64,000 nt of DNA from Cryptomeria japonica. Lineage: Eukaryota > Streptophyta > Pinopsida > Cupressales > Cupressaceae. Positions 1-11,710 of this stretch are shown here, piece after piece. Within the stretch, counting starts at the first letter, position 1, and every line of letters starts with the position of its first letter. Where the stretch lies: NCBI RefSeq assembly GCF_030272615.1, contig NC_081413.1, forward strand, positions 719,717,867 through 719,781,866. Direction: 5' to 3'. Below the pieces are notes generated by a model. It did not search any database. It saw only the letters and a program-made list of their open reading frames with translations, and was not told the DNA's origin. The position numbers were made by a program, and so were the translations under genes.

Positions 1-384
1 ATCCAATGCAATAATCGATTCAACATGTTGGCTTAATGCATTTACAACAATAATTAATCATTTTCATAGCGTGTCATGCTGATCTGGAAAAGATAATCCT
101 GCTAGTGTAACCCTAGACCTATTTGCTAGTAATAGCAAATATGCAAATATGAATATGCCAATAAACAATTCTCCAAGGTAAGATGTCCAAACAATGTCTT
201 TGACATTATCAAGTGTTTTCCAAGTCATTCCAAGTGTTGGTGATCATTAGTTCTTGTCAGTGTACTATATACCGGTGACTGTGCAAAAGTCACTTGCTTA
301 CCAGTGAATGTTGTTGGATCTCCAAGGTGGTAGAGTTTTAGTAGGTGTTGACATCAATGACAAAACCATACCAAAATACCAACA
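1..384 (-). mobile_element. Partial copia LTR (family F) inserted in element H
   Basis: Read on the minus strand from 384, this starts TGTTGG and soon runs through a phrase on cDNA-like 'gttttgtcattgatgtcaac' and 'cacagtcaccggtata' that recurs in the plus-strand LTR at 40064-41340. It is therefore the 5' part of an LTR of the same family and continues past the left window edge. It interrupts the reverse transcriptase of element H just after the residues LHYF, so it is younger than H. The other end and the target duplication are outside the window. Confidence 0.7.
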
Positions 385-1320
385 GAAAATAGTGCAGAAA
401 ATCGAGATCTGTCATCTCAAACTGGTCCATCAAAGCTCATTGAATATGTTGAATCATAGAGGATGAGCTACTTGTGATGAGGAGATCATCAACATATAGC
501 ACAAGAATCAAGATCTCACCCTCAAGAAGTTGAATGTACATTGTATGATCGTAATGACTACGAGTGAAACCAGTGGACAGCAAGAAAGAGTCCATCTTCT
601 CATACCAAGCCCGAGGGGCCTATTTGAGACCATACAATAAACACCGAAGTCTGCAAACCAAAGAAATATCCTGCACAAATCCCTGAGGATGCTCCATATA
701 GATTTCCTCCTATAGGTCCCCATCCAAGAAAGCACTCTTCACATCCATCTGAAAAATGGGTAATCCCCTAGAAGCTGCAAGAGATAGTACAAAGTGAATA
801 GAGTTCATCTTGGCGATAGGGGCAAATGTCTTAGGGTAATCAATACCGTCAACTTGCAAGAAACCCTTCACAACAAGACATGATTTGTACTTATCAATAG
901 AACCATCAACAACATACTTAGTGCGATACAACCAACGAAACCTAACCATCTTTCTGACCTTAGGAAGAGGACAAAGATCCCAAGTATTATTCCTCATCAA
1001 AGAAGAATACTCCTCCTCCATAGCACAATCCCACTCAAGGTTTCCTATAGTCTTTGAAAACTTCTAAGGATCATTTGAAATGGCATGAATCAAAATAGTA
1101 GAACCCACAATATGAGAATGGGTGCGACGAGTATCTGAAGGATCATCGGCCATAGATCATTTCGCCTCAACAGTAAAGTGAGCCCACTTGGGCATCTGAG
1201 GTGGAGAAGGTGGAGGCAGGGGTGGTGGATCATTAGCAGCATCATCAGAATCATCCTCAAAATAATCTTGAAGAGATGCAATGGGAGGAGTAGGCAAAGG
1301 AGTAGACACTAGAGACAAGG
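385..1320 (-). pseudogene. Copia element H: reverse transcriptase (5' two thirds)
   Basis: This is the Ty1/copia reverse transcriptase, which copies element RNA into cDNA inside the virus-like particle. Translating the minus strand from about 1021 gives the usual opening of the domain: a tryptophan block (RWLYRTKY), the DGSIDKYKSCLVVKGF stretch, the FAPIAKMNSI region and FQMDVKSAFLDGDL, which carries the first catalytic Asp. Further down, near 485-520, the YVDDLL catalytic box is readable. Stops and frame changes separate these pieces, and an F-type LTR removes everything after LHYF, including RNase H. The Pro/Ser-rich linker between integrase and RT lies around 1090-1300. It cannot encode a working enzyme. 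Confidence 0.85.
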
Positions 1321-2333
1321 TATCCACTATGGGAAGGTGCTCATCAAACTGAACATCCTATCAAAACAAGACCTCTCTGGAATCAGGATCAAACAACCTG
1401 TATGCCTTAAAATCCTCACAGTAGCCAACAAAAATGAGGGGTCGGCTATTCTGCTCCATTGCTTTCTTTTGAGCATCAGGAATAAATTCCCATGCCTCAC
1501 TGCCAAACACTCAGAAAAAAGAAACATTAGGCTTGTCATGAGACCAAGCCTCCTCAAGAGTCATATGTCGAATCACCTTGTGAGGCATCCAATTCTAAAT
1601 ATAGTTGGCACAATTGGCTGCCTTAGTCCAAAAAAACGAACCCATGGACTTGGACTGAATCATACAATTCACCATCTCCCATAAAGTTTTGTTCTTGTGC
1701 TTAGCAACACCATTCTGTTGAGGGGTATAGGGAACAATAAACTGATGTTGCAAACCATGCTCAATGAAAAAATCTCTGAAAGCCTTATTCACATACTCCC
1801 CCCCATTATCTGTGTGTATCCATCAAATAGAACAACCAGACTGCTTCTCTACAAATGTCTTGAAGATGCGAAATGAATCAAAGACATTAGACTTGTAATT
1901 AAGAAAGTACATCCATGTGTGTCTGGAGAAGTCATCAATAAAAGTGAGTAGATACTTGGCCCCAGAAAAAGGAGTAGGGAATGACATGAGATAACTGTGA
2001 ATCAAATCCAAGGGTGCCAAAGTATGAGGGGCTCTTCCCTTCAGAAAGGGATCCATGTGATTCTTGCCAAGCACACAACTATGACAAACACCATCAGTGC
2101 AGGAAGGAGCCCAAGAATATTTGCTTGTGTACTCATCTGCTGAAGATATTTGTAATTGACATTGCCCAAGTGCTCATGCCAAAGCTTACTCATTGAATCT
2201 GCATGTGCTATAAGAGAGGAACCTACACCCGCAAAGGGCTCAAATCCATCAAATCTATAAATACAAGATATAGTATCAACACTCCCAATAGCCACAACCA
2301 AATAAAAGTCATGGAAGTCCCAAATAACCACAT
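1321..2333 (-). pseudogene. Copia element H: GAG-pre-integrase and integrase
   Basis: This region encodes the integrase that inserts the cDNA. On the minus strand the order is LWHEHLGNVNYKYLQ (zinc-binding HHCC domain, about 2160-2210), then DLIHSYLMS with the first Asp of the DDE triad, FIDDFSRHTWMYF, TDNGGEY with the second Asp (about 1800-1825), and PQQNGVAKHKNKTL (about 1700-1730). In functional copia integrases the last motif reads NGVAERKN, and the Glu is catalytic. Here it is Lys. In-frame stops at about 1823 and 1595 break the frame as well, so the enzyme is dead on two counts. Confidence 0.87.
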
Positions 2334-3455
2334 CATGTGGTGAGAACTCAACTGTCTTACTAGAGCTAAAATGGCAAATCTAATAAATGGACAGGAGGTT
2401 CATCGAGATGTCAGGGACAACCAAAACATCCTGCAGAGTACCCCCATCCAAAGAGACAGAACCTGAACCAAAGACTGAAAGTTGAACTGAGTCACCCAAT
2501 GCAATCTATGAAGTACCACAAGAGGTAAGAGAAGTAACCAACTGCTAAATGTGAGTCATATGGTGAGAAGCACCAGAATCTAATATCAAAGTGGACCCAT
2601 AGGTCAAAGCTCGAGCAGTGAGAGAATGACCTTTCCCTATGGAAGGAGAAGACGTCTGAGGTGAGGAGGTGTGATGTTGTTGCATGGTTTCCTCTAAAGC
2701 CTCTAAGCGTTTCCAACACCTAGAAACAAGATGTGCTTCCTTGCCACAAAAACTGCAAGTGTCTCCTGATTTCTTCTTAGTCTTGGAGGAAGACTCACTA
2801 GAATGCAAATATTTCCCATGTTTCAGAGGAAATGGGGGTTTAGAATCAGACATAGGAGGTGGCTTGGAGGAATGCTCACTTCCTACAGAAGTCTTCTTTG
2901 ACTTTAGTTTCTACTTTTGCTTCTCCTTAGTGAACTGAGAAACCAATGCTTTGTTCTTGGACATTGAGATCATGTCTAGCTGAGAAAGGTGAGACTGCTC
3001 ACGAGAAAAATGCTCACAAAACACATCAAAGGTATGCATGGTGAAATGAGCACCCAAGCCATCCATGGTGGAGTAGAAAACAGAGGCAAAAAACTGAAAA
3101 TGACCCTGAAGCTTCGAAAGAATCAAGTGAATGCACTCTGTGTCTATCTTGATCTTGCCACACCCATGGAGAATAGATCTGGTAGTCTTGAATTTGTTCA
3201 AAAAATCCTCAATGGGAGGAAAGGAATTAGGTGACAAGGAAACCAACTCTGCCTCAACCTGTAATGCCTAAATCTTATTAACCCTCCCGAAAAGAGACTC
3301 AAACTTAAACCACATAGCACGAGGAGTGACCAACTCATCAAGGTGAAACAAAAGACTGTCAGAGACATGCAAAGAGAGAAAACCCATGGCTTCATCCATC
3401 TTGTTTTTATGCTAAAGAATCTCATAAGGACACTGCAATAGAGGTCGAACCTCAT
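2334..3455 (-). pseudogene. Copia element H: Gag and protease
   Basis: Gag forms the particle and the protease matures it. On the minus strand, the Gag core (about 2911-3455) contains LSKLQGHFQ and a helical segment. It is followed by one CCHC zinc knuckle, CSFCGKEAHLVSRC, with C-X2-C-X4-H-X4-C spacing near 2720-2765. The aspartic protease then shows its DSGA box (ILDSGASHHMT) near 2550-2590, and the frame passes to a conserved LGDSVQLSV segment that precedes integrase. Gag-protease-integrase-RT is the standard copia order. Several stops interrupt the reading frame (for example near 2911 and 2545). Confidence 0.87.
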
Positions 3456-4770
3456 CCAAACAAGATCACAACCCTCATGCCTAGAGAAGCTGTGTGATGT
3501 GAAGCTTCTAGGGGTGAAAGTTGTGTGATGTCAACAACTCAACTGAAGGATCTACCATGAAATTTTGCACCTGCAGCTACTTGTGGTGTTTTTTATTAGG
3601 TGATCTTTCAGAATAAATAGAAAATGCAGAAGGGTTTGTTTGTTTTGAGAGTTTTGGTGTTCTATATTTCTAATATAAATGATAGAAAGCGAGAAAAAAA
3701 TAACCCCCCCACAATAGATAAACCCAAACCCTAGTACATATTGATGAGAAGGAAGTAGTGCATAAGAAAAAACTTCAAACTGAAATCTCATGTACCTGAT
3801 GAAAAATATGAGAAACAAGATCACATATTTAAATAGAGCATGTTGAGAGCTTTCCAATGCCTATTTGTTTTCAAAAAACAGAGTCTGTTTGCCCATTCTA
3901 CGGCCACAAAAGTGCAGAAAACAGACCCTACTTTGACTAGAAAAAAGTACAGTCAAACAAAAAATTTGGAAAAAAGTCCAACACCATGAGATCCAGCTCA
4001 GAACCAACTTTCCGACACCTATTTGTTTTCAAAAAAATGACTCTGTATGCTCAAGTTATGAAGAAAAAACCAACCCCCCTTCAAAGGCAAGAGAGAGGGG
4101 CAACAAGGGCTCACTAGTGGCTAGGTCGAGTGGAGGTGGCACTCTAGTGGTGCTCTGGCATGGAGCGGCGTAGTGGGGGAGGCGCAACGGTAGGGAGGCA
4201 GTGGTGGCGAGCGGCACGGCGGTGGCCGGCAGCGGGAATGGGGGTCACAGTCTGTCGATGGGGAGACTGCAGGTGAGGGTCGACACTGGCGGGGAGACTG
4301 CCAGTGGTAGGGGCCTGCATTGACAGGGCCAGCGGCTGGACTATCGGGTATGGGGACCTTGCGAAACCCCCCAAAAAAACCTTTTTTTTTTTTTTTTTGA
4401 AAAAAAACTTTGCCTTTTGAATGGGTTTTTGATTTTTTTGATTTTTTTTGCAAAAAAATAATTTTCGGCCTGCATGCCGTAAAAAGGCAAAAAAAAAATT
4501 GAATTTTTTTTCTTGAACTGCCTGCCAGGGTCGTACAGCCTAGTACTAAAGAAAAAATTTCCCCAGAGGCTCAGGAGTAAAAAATGGTCGAGTTTTATCT
4601 GACCATAGGGGTTTTTGGGCCTTCTGAGCACGATGGTGAGGTCCGTTTAGGCCCAAAATGCTCAGAAAAAAAATTCTATCCTGAGGTGCATAAAAGACTT
4701 CTAAAAAACCCCTAGATCTACTTCCAAGGAAAAAAATCTCAAAACAAGAACAGATAGTTGTAGATCTAAA
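3456..4770 (-). other. Element H untranslated leader
   Basis: About 1.3 kb lies between the primer binding site and the first recognisable Gag residues, which is long for a copia element. It has a GC-rich stretch (4090-4360) and a cluster of long A or T homopolymers (4370-4560, 4655-4740). Reading frames across it are low-complexity products of the homopolymers and resemble no protein I know. A decayed intron, or insertions in the leader, would both explain the length. Confidence 0.5.
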
Positions 4771-4782
4771 GCTCCGATACCA
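4771..4782 (-). other. Primer binding site of element H
   Basis: Read on the minus strand this is TGGTATCGGAGC, one base from TGGTATCAGAGC, the usual plant copia site complementary to the 3' end of initiator tRNA-Met. It directly abuts the LTR end at 4783, as expected for minus-strand DNA priming. Confidence 0.85.
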
Positions 4783-5219
4783 TGTAAGAGTTGAGAAATA
4801 CAACACCATAGGAGCCCAAATTATCTTTGCAAGATGAATAAACCTGTTACAAGGAGAAGAAAGGAAGCAACAAAAGAAAAATAAATACACAGGACATATG
4901 CTCAAAAATATGAGAGCTCAATATTCACAAAATGTGTAATGTGATAATAATACAAAGAAAAGAAAATTAACCTCTAATAGGTCAAGAAATTCTAAAAGGG
5001 AAAACCTAGGCTTGCACATAATAATTAATAAAAGAATTAATTATTATGCACCTATTGTTAGCTTAAGTGTAAAAAGAGATAAAGGGAACTTAAATAATTA
5101 AACAAATGTTGTTTAATTAATCCAGGATCTGGCAATCCTCCTTCGACAAACCTAGACAAGGATCTCGAGAATGATTGTAGAGCAAGAGAAGCCCTCTTGT
5201 GTGTACTTTCTGATCAACA
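4783..5219 (-). mobile_element. 5' LTR of copia element H (437 bp)
   Basis: On the plus strand the segment runs TGTAAGAG ... GATCAACA, so it has TG/CA ends. It lies exactly between the element's PBS (4771-4782) and resumption of coding sequence from another copia element (G) at about 5230. The partner LTR is not in the window, so the right boundary rests on the TG...CA rule and the position of the G coding sequence. Confidence 0.7.
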
Positions 5220-5229
5220 AATTATGGAT

Positions 5230-5786
5230 TAATAGACAAATCATCTGGAAAGGCTATATGGGATAAATTGCAAACCATTAATGAAGGTGACCCTACAGTG
5301 AAGATTGCTAAACTTGATGGTTATCGAGTGAGATATAAAAAACTGAAGATGGAAGAAGATGAAAGGATTACTACATTCATGGAAAGAGTAAATGAGATTG
5401 TTATGGGAATTCAATGTTGTCGTGGAACTCTTAGTGAAGATGAGATTGTTTCTAAAGTCTTGAGAGCCCTACCACTAGCTTACAAAATGAAGGCTACTGC
5501 TATTAATGAGTTGAGAACAATGGTGAATGCATCTATCAACAGAGATACTTTGGTTGGGAAACTATCTGCTTTTGAGCTTGAGGAATTTGGTCCTTCTGGA
5601 GCTGTCAAAATTGAGCCTTCTTTTCATGCATCTACATCTACAACTAGCAAGAAAGATTGGAGAGTTTTATATGCAAATGAATTACAAGATATGAAGAGAG
5701 AAGATGAAGAGTTTCAGCAACTTGAAACTCTATTTCCTAGAAGAGCATCGAAAGGACCGATAGAAAGTAAGTATGAAGGAAAATAA
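5230..5786 (+). pseudogene. Copia element G: Gag (UBN2-like), 5' truncated
   Basis: This is Gag of a plus-strand Ty1/copia element. The frame opens inside the protein with KAIWDKLQ and continues with a helical Gag core (TTFMERVNEIVMGIQ, then LRALPLAYKMKATAINEL). That pattern is typical of the plant copia Gag/UBN2 family. The N terminus and 5' LTR are missing because element H sits immediately upstream, so the rest of G should lie on the far side of H, outside the window. The frame ends at a TAA (5784-5786) that falls just before the zinc knuckle, so it is an internal stop rather than the natural end. Confidence 0.85.
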
Positions 5787-6851
5787 CCTTTTAAATGTTT
5801 TGCATATAATAAGATTGGTCATTTTGCATTTAGATGTCCTGAAAGAAATTTAAGATTTGAAGAAAGAGTTAAGAAATCATTTAAGCCTAATCAGAGGAAG
5901 TTTAGATTCAAGAAAAATAAATTATGCTACATAGCGGATGAGGAAGGTATTATTGATTCAGATGATGAACCGGTAGAAGACTCTGCTAGTGGATCTGACA
6001 ATGGGAAAGAATGGGTATTCTTGGCTATCAAGGAAGATGATCTGACACTGGAAGAGAATGTACCTAAGGAGAAAGCACTTGTTGCTAAAATTGAGGATAA
6101 GGATGAATGGCTAATTGATAGTGGTTGTTCACATTATATGACTGGAGACAAAAGAAAGTTTCTATCTTTCTAAGAAATTGATGGTGGATTAATTAGATTT
6201 GGAGATGACAGGGCATATATGATTAAGGGAAAAGGAACTATATCATTGGATGGTAAGAACAATACTAAGAATTTTTATTATGTTGAAGGTTTGAAGCATA
6301 ATCTTTTGAGTGTAGGTCAATTGTTAGATAAGGGATTTCAATTACAGTTCAAGGATGAAAAATGCAAAATCATTAACAAATTTGGCTTGGATATTGCAAC
6401 CAGTACATAGAAAAAAGGTAACATATTTCATTTGAACTCCAGTGAGAAGACATATTTGATTAGACAGATTGATGAAAGTTGGTTATGGCATAAAAGGTTA
6501 TGTCATGTAAATTTTGATTGCATTGTGAAGATTAGTTCAACGCGAAGGTTGTTAGAGATATACCTAAGATTATGAAGCCCTGTAATTCGGTATGTAAAGA
6601 ATGTCAAATGGGTCAACAGGTCAGAACCTCTTTTAGGAGTATACAAGATAAATCAAATGGTGTTCTTGATCCTATTCACACTGATTTATGTGGTCTTGCT
6701 AGAGTTAAAATTTTTCATGGTAATAGATATTTCATGCTAATCATTGATGATTATTCTAGAATGATGTGGGTTACTTCTTTGAGAGAAAATATGAAGCATT
6801 TGAAAAGTTTAAAATCTTTAAGGCTAAGGCTAAAGTGGAAATTGAGACAAG
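5787..6851 (+). pseudogene. Copia element G: zinc knuckle, protease and integrase start
   Basis: The G frame continues past the stop. A nucleocapsid knuckle at about 5797-5838 reads CFAYNKIGHFAFRC, where the second Cys is replaced by Tyr. An acidic linker follows, then the protease box WLIDSGCSHYMT (about 6109-6145), FYYVEGLKHNLLSVGQL, the pre-integrase WLWHKRLCHVNFD (about 6480), and the integrase start with CKECQMGQ, DPIHTDLCG and LIIDDYSRMMWV. Stops occur at about 6172 and 6408, with a frame change near 6540. The coding sequence ends before the DNGGEF motif, where the LTR of element D begins. Confidence 0.85.
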
Positions 6852-8281
6852 AGTAAGTATCTAGTACAATACTGAGAGGGGGGGGGGTGAATCAGTATAT
6901 TGAAAAACTGATACAAAGTTCCCAAACTCAAATTCAACCACACAAAGTAAACTTATCACAGTCATGATCAATATTCATAAGAATACTTGACATCGACCGG
7001 TTTGACTGTTATGACAACTTAACAGTAAACAACTTCTATCTTTGTAAACATAAAAAATTCTTAATCACATCTCAACATATTCATTTCTCAATGTTTTTAG
7101 TTATCATGCCTTGTCTGAAGTTAATCAAATCAATAAATAAGATCATAACCACAAAAACATTCTCCACTTGACACAAATGTTTATACGTGGAAAACCCAAA
7201 TAGGTAAAAACCACAATGAGATGAGACTCACAAGGATAGCTATCTGAACTCTTCTAAAGCTTGCCCTTTTAGGAGCCAAGCCTGTTAAATCTTTACAATA
7301 AGTCCTATTAAGAACTAATTCTGGTTAGGAATCACCTGGTTAAGGATTTACAAATATGCCTTGATGAAAAGCAAAATACCCTGTTAGGAGTAACCACGCT
7401 AGAGGATTTAAGAATCCAAGCTAATGGACCATCTTGTTAGAGGATTTAATAAGTAACCAAGCTTGTTAGATCTTACCTGGTTAAGGGATTTCACTTCTAT
7501 TGTAATTGTTAGAAAACAACAGGTTTTCTTGATCTATCTGAATAGCACTACATTTGCTTGATCAGATCCTTTTAAGCTTCAATCTGCCTTTACTCAAAGT
7601 GTAGATCCATTCATCGGTTAGGCAACTACACACTCAACAAGTTTCTACCAATCTTGCCAACTACTTTTACAAACAACTTCATCGACCTTAAATACAAATC
7701 AATTAGGTTGGTAACACAACAAAAACCTAATTCTCATCATTGAGATTACAAACAAGTCAATACAATCTTGACCGTCAAAAATCATAACAATCTCTTCAGA
7801 TTCTTCAAGAAAATTCCAACCACTCCATGATCACCACTTCATCAAACTTTGTAACTCATCACGTGCTATGCATAAGATGCAATCCACTTTTCTCCTTCCC
7901 AAGACAGCAAACAAACATGCCAAAACAATATGAACTTATCCTCATACAATTATCACATATGTCTCCATCATTACTGCTCATTATATAATAAACCAACAAA
8001 CTTGATCGATTAGGGTTTAACAAAAACAATAGGTAGGGTTTACCAATTATATTGCATAGAAAGGTTTAACCATTTTCACTGGTTTAGTGGTTCAACTCAC
8101 AAATTTAACATATCAGTTTACAACATCTTCCACAAAGCTCTTCCTACTGGTTACTAGCCACTATCAAAAACAACAATATCAACAATAACATAAATATCAT
8201 TATCAGTTCAATTGACATTAATGACAACATATCATTAATGTAATCTATATGCAAAATTCTAACAAACTAAAAATGCCAACA
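6852..8281 (-). mobile_element. 3' LTR of copia element D (about 1.43 kb)
   Basis: This minus-strand LTR lies between truncated integrase of G and the polypurine tract at 8282. On the minus strand it starts TGTTGGCATTTTTAG after an AAAGGGGGAGGT tract. The other end is degenerate: the expected TGTTAG-like terminus is blurred near 6852, so that boundary is approximate. It contains the CTGA...TCAG hairpin at 6869-6898, with a run of G in the loop. It also has many copies of a 'ggttagaggattta'-like phrase at 7260-7500 that are shared with the C-family LTR at 48452. Confidence 0.75.
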
Positions 8282-8632
8282 ACCTCCCCCTTTAGCACTG
8301 ATGGCAATACAAATATCAACGCCTCTGATTGTTGTTGAGATTGGTGAATAGAAATCTTGGTTTACATTACCAAGTATTCACCTTGCTCTATCTGTCTCCA
8401 GCCTGCTGCTGGTTTCCCTAATCAGACACATAATTCTTCTCCTCAATCACATAATTCTTCTCCCCCTTTGACAACAATTCCAAAGTGAAAGTAAAAACAT
8501 GTAATTCTTCTCTCGTTGTGCATCAACAACATACTACAACCTGATTCTCCCCCTGTGGAATATATCCACTTCTTCATCAATCCATGTAAGATTCTATAAG
8601 TAATTCAGGGACTGATGCAATCAGCATCATGC
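8282..8632 (-). other. Element D polypurine tract and 3' untranslated region
   Basis: On the minus strand the tract AAAGGGGGAGGT abuts the LTR start at 8281, as needed for plus-strand priming. Between it and the RNase H stop codon at 8633 there are about 350 bp without coding sequence. Two further purine runs of the same kind (minus-strand AAAGGGGGAGAA near 8459 and CAGGGGGAGAA near 8545) lie within it. Confidence 0.7.
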
Positions 8633-9193
8633 TCAACTAACTTCATGAAGAGGGACAACCCCCATTTGACTTCTAAGATACTCAAAAGTGGTCTTAAGCA
8701 GAGGTTTGGTAAAGATATCTGCAAGCTGATCCTTGGTAGAAACATTCTCCAAGATAACATCTTTACATTGAAATTTTTCCCTCAAGAAGTGATACTTCAA
8801 TTCAATGTACTTAGTCCTTGTGTGCAAAATGATATTTTTAGAGATGTTTATTGCACTTGTATTATCACACAAAATCTTTATAGGTTCTAAGTTTTTCATC
8901 TTAAAACCTTCCAAAATGTGCCTTATCCAAATAGCTTGTGTGTAATTCATGTAAGCTTCTACATACTCAGCTTCAGGAGTAGATTGTGAAGTACAACTCT
9001 TCTTTTTACTACTCCATGAAACTAGCCTTCCTCCTAGAAAGAGTGCTCCACCAGTAGTACTCTTCTGGTCATCAATATTTCCGTCCCAATCAACATTTGT
9101 ATATGTCTTCAAATCAAAATTTCCACCATATGGATACCATAACCCATAGTCAACAATACCTTTCAGATATCTAAAAATTCTCTTGGTTTCCAT
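8633..9193 (-). pseudogene. Copia element D: RNase H and Pol C terminus
   Basis: This is the copia RNase H domain, which removes the RNA strand during reverse transcription. Minus-strand motifs in order are RIFRYLKG, VDWDGNIDDQKSTTGG, SWSSKKKS, SQSTPEAEYVEAY (with the catalytic Glu/Asp region), ILCDNTSAI, KYIELKYHFLRE and DQLADIFTKPL. This is the textbook C-terminal order. The frame ends in its natural stop at 8633-8635, directly upstream of the 3' untranslated region. It is separated from RT by an in-frame stop at 9218-9220, so the polyprotein is broken even though this piece is intact. Confidence 0.9.
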
Positions 9194-10256
9194 GAGATGT
9201 GCTTCCTTTGGATTCTTCTAAAATCCAGAAACTATACCAACTGCATGTGCAATATCTGGTCGACTTTGAACAACATAGTGTAATTTTCCAATCATTGACC
9301 TGTATTCCTTTTCATCTATAGACTTAGATGCATCTTCCTTGGACAACTTACAACATTTAGCCATTGGGGTTGCAACTGGTTTACAGTCACTCATACCAAA
9401 AGTCTTCAAAACCTCTTTCACATACTTAGATTGAGTAATGAAAATACCATTCTTCATTTGTTGTATCTGCAAGCCTATGAATTTTTTTATTTCCCCTACT
9501 AATGACATCTCAAACTCATTCTTCATTTCATCTACAAAACTATTTCTCATATCATCATTACCTCCAAATATAATGTCATCAACAAATACTTCACTAACTA
9601 GTATTTCATCTCCTTCAAACTTGAGATAAATGTTTCCATCATCACTGGTTCTAGCAAAGCCTATCTTCATCATATGTGTATGAAGTCATTCATACCATGC
9701 TCTGGGTGCATGCTTTAATCCATACAAAGATTTATGCAATTTGCATACCATGTCTTCCTTATCTATCAATGCATAATCATCAGGCTGCTCTATATAAACC
9801 TCTTCTTCCAATAACCCATTCAAAAATACAGACATAACATACATCTAGTATACCTTGAACTTCTTATGAGCTGAAAAATGCAAGTAAAGTTCTGACACCT
9901 TCCAATCTTACTACTGGTGCAAAGGTTTCTCCATGATATTCTCATTCTTCTTGTGCATAACCTTTACAGACTAATCTTTCCTCGTTGTGAACTACAACAC
10001 CATCTTCATTTAACTTGTTTCTGAACACCCATTTAGTACCTATAACATTCTTATTTCCTAGTCGGGGTACCAAGGTCCAAGTGTTGTTCTTCTCAATTTG
10101 ATCCAATTTCTCCTCCATAGCTTTAACCCAATGATCATCACCAAATGCCTCCTTAACACTTCTAGGTTCAAAGGTGGAGATCATACAAGAGTTCTCTCTT
10201 ATTCTCCTTCTAGTTAGTACTCCAATAATCTTTTCGGGACTGTTATTTAGTCTCAC
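9194..10256 (-). pseudogene. Copia element D: reverse transcriptase
   Basis: Minus-strand reading from 10256 gives the RT N-terminal part (MEEKLDQIEKNNTWTLVPR, then GTKWVFRNKLNEDG and EERLVCKGYAQEE). After stops come LYGLKHAPRAWYE (about 9700-9740) and the catalytic FVDDIIFGG box (about 9580-9610). The thumb region follows with FIGLQI, DCKPVATPM and SRPDIAHAVG. At least four lesions interrupt it (near 9942, 9845, 9688 and 9218). D is the only element in the window whose catalytic RT and RNase H boxes both survive, and its LTR resembles that of the pol-less element C. Confidence 0.88.
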
Positions 10257-10561
10257 ATACTTATGAATAACATGATCATTCTCTTCAGGTTCAACTTCTT
10301 CATTATCATCTTCTTATGAATTTATTTGTACTGGTTGAACAAGTACATCGGGATTTGCTTTACCGGTTTCTGATTTAATGGTTTCAGGTTCCAAAGAAAA
10401 ATGCAAGTATCTTCATCCTTTTTGTCTGAACTAGTTCCTTCTAAGACTTCAGGACATTCATCTACATGAACATCAACACTCTCAACAATTCTTTGTGTCC
10501 ATTTATTGAAGCATTTATAGGCCTTACTCTTGGTGGAATAGCTAAGACTTAGGTCTGTTTT
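10257..10561 (-). pseudogene. Element D linker upstream of RT, truncated
   Basis: About 300 bp of Ser/Pro/acidic-type linker, as found between copia integrase and RT, is readable in pieces on the minus strand. No integrase motif is reached. The sequence stops abruptly at 10561/10562, where LTR sequence of family B begins in mid-LTR, so a deletion or rearrangement joined the two elements here. Confidence 0.55.
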
Positions 10562-11694
10562 CAGGGCGCCCCATGCCCCTGTCCTGGTCTTTTGCTCTGC
10601 AATTTAGTGTGTTGTCCCGTCTCAGTCTGCTTCCGTCGGATCTGCAACTTGCGGCGTCGTTCGAATCCCGAAACCTGCACTTATATCTGAAAAGGTATGG
10701 TGGGCGGCTATATAGGGTTTTACCTTAGTCAAACCCCCGCTTTGGTGATTTCCACCTCCACGAATAGCCAAGTTGTATTGTAAAAGTAGTGTGTGTGCAA
10801 GATCCTAAAATGCAAGTAAGCAAACTAGAGCAACCTAGAAAGTAAACCCTAATTGCTTGTACAAGATAATGTAAGTGCTCCAAATCAAGATGCAAAGAGA
10901 TCTAAAGCATGAATACAAGTAATGAGGCTTATGCAAAGACATGAAATCATACCCAACCCCAAGGGAGGGGTACAAGCCAATCTTCAGTCAGTGATCCCTT
11001 ATTGCTCTTCAATGTCTTCAAAGCCCTAAATGGATGAATGAATTTGATGAATGCTTGATGGATGGATGTTGAATGTTGTTGAAGTCTTCAAAGATCTGCT
11101 CTTTCGCTACGTAGAAGGCCCTTGAAACCAAAAATTCGGATCCTTTCAAATGAAGAAAGAGAGCTCTTATATATGAAACCCTAGGTCTTAATTTCAACTT
11201 TTGGCTGACCTAGAGATTGAATCTCCCACCAATTTCTTGGGGTTAAGCTTTATTTTATGATTGGATCGCGCTCCTAAAATTTCAGGAAAAATGTCCAGGA
11301 CCATGTGCACTCCGGGCACCATGGTCCCGACAACTTTTCACCAAATTTTCAGGACCGTTGGATATGATGATTTTAGAGAGAATCCCGAAGTTACAGGTGA
11401 TTTCGAGATGTTTTGACCCCCGAAATCAAGCCCCCAAGTTCAAAATAGGGCCTAATTAGGGTTTTTGATTAAATGATGTATTGGAGGAATAAAATGAAAG
11501 GGGCACACTTTAATGAAAAGGGCCCAACCTTATGATATGGGAGATGATAAAATAGAACCTTAGACCTAATTAATTTAATTAATTAAGTGCTAAAGGGGAA
11601 ATGCAATGCAAAATGCAAAATGCGCCAAGGCGGGTGCTAAACTAGGTGTGAAATTGTACCACCCTAGCAAGTGCATACAATTTACAACGCTACA
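10562..11694 (-). mobile_element. Element B2: truncated left LTR
   Basis: This aligns with positions of about 57628-58784 of the full family-B LTR (57114-58784). It begins inside that LTR, in the GC-rich inverted-repeat array ('cagggcgc'), so the first 500 or so bases are lost. It ends 'acgctaca' like the other B LTRs and is followed by the same polypurine tract. Confidence 0.85.
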
Positions 11695-11710
11695 TTTAGC
11701 CCCCACTTTA
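11695..11710 (-). other. Element B2 polypurine tract
   Basis: The minus strand reads TAAAGTGGGGGCTAAA directly before the LTR start TGTAGCG. The same sequence in the same place is found in B1 at 58785-58800, which identifies both the orientation (minus) and the LTR boundary. Confidence 0.75.

Noticed and set aside
4121-4905. Overlapping minus frames rich in Lys, Phe or Pro in the H leader and LTR
   Set aside because: Homopolymer and GC-rich leader artefacts without domains; one of them runs through the LTR and PBS.
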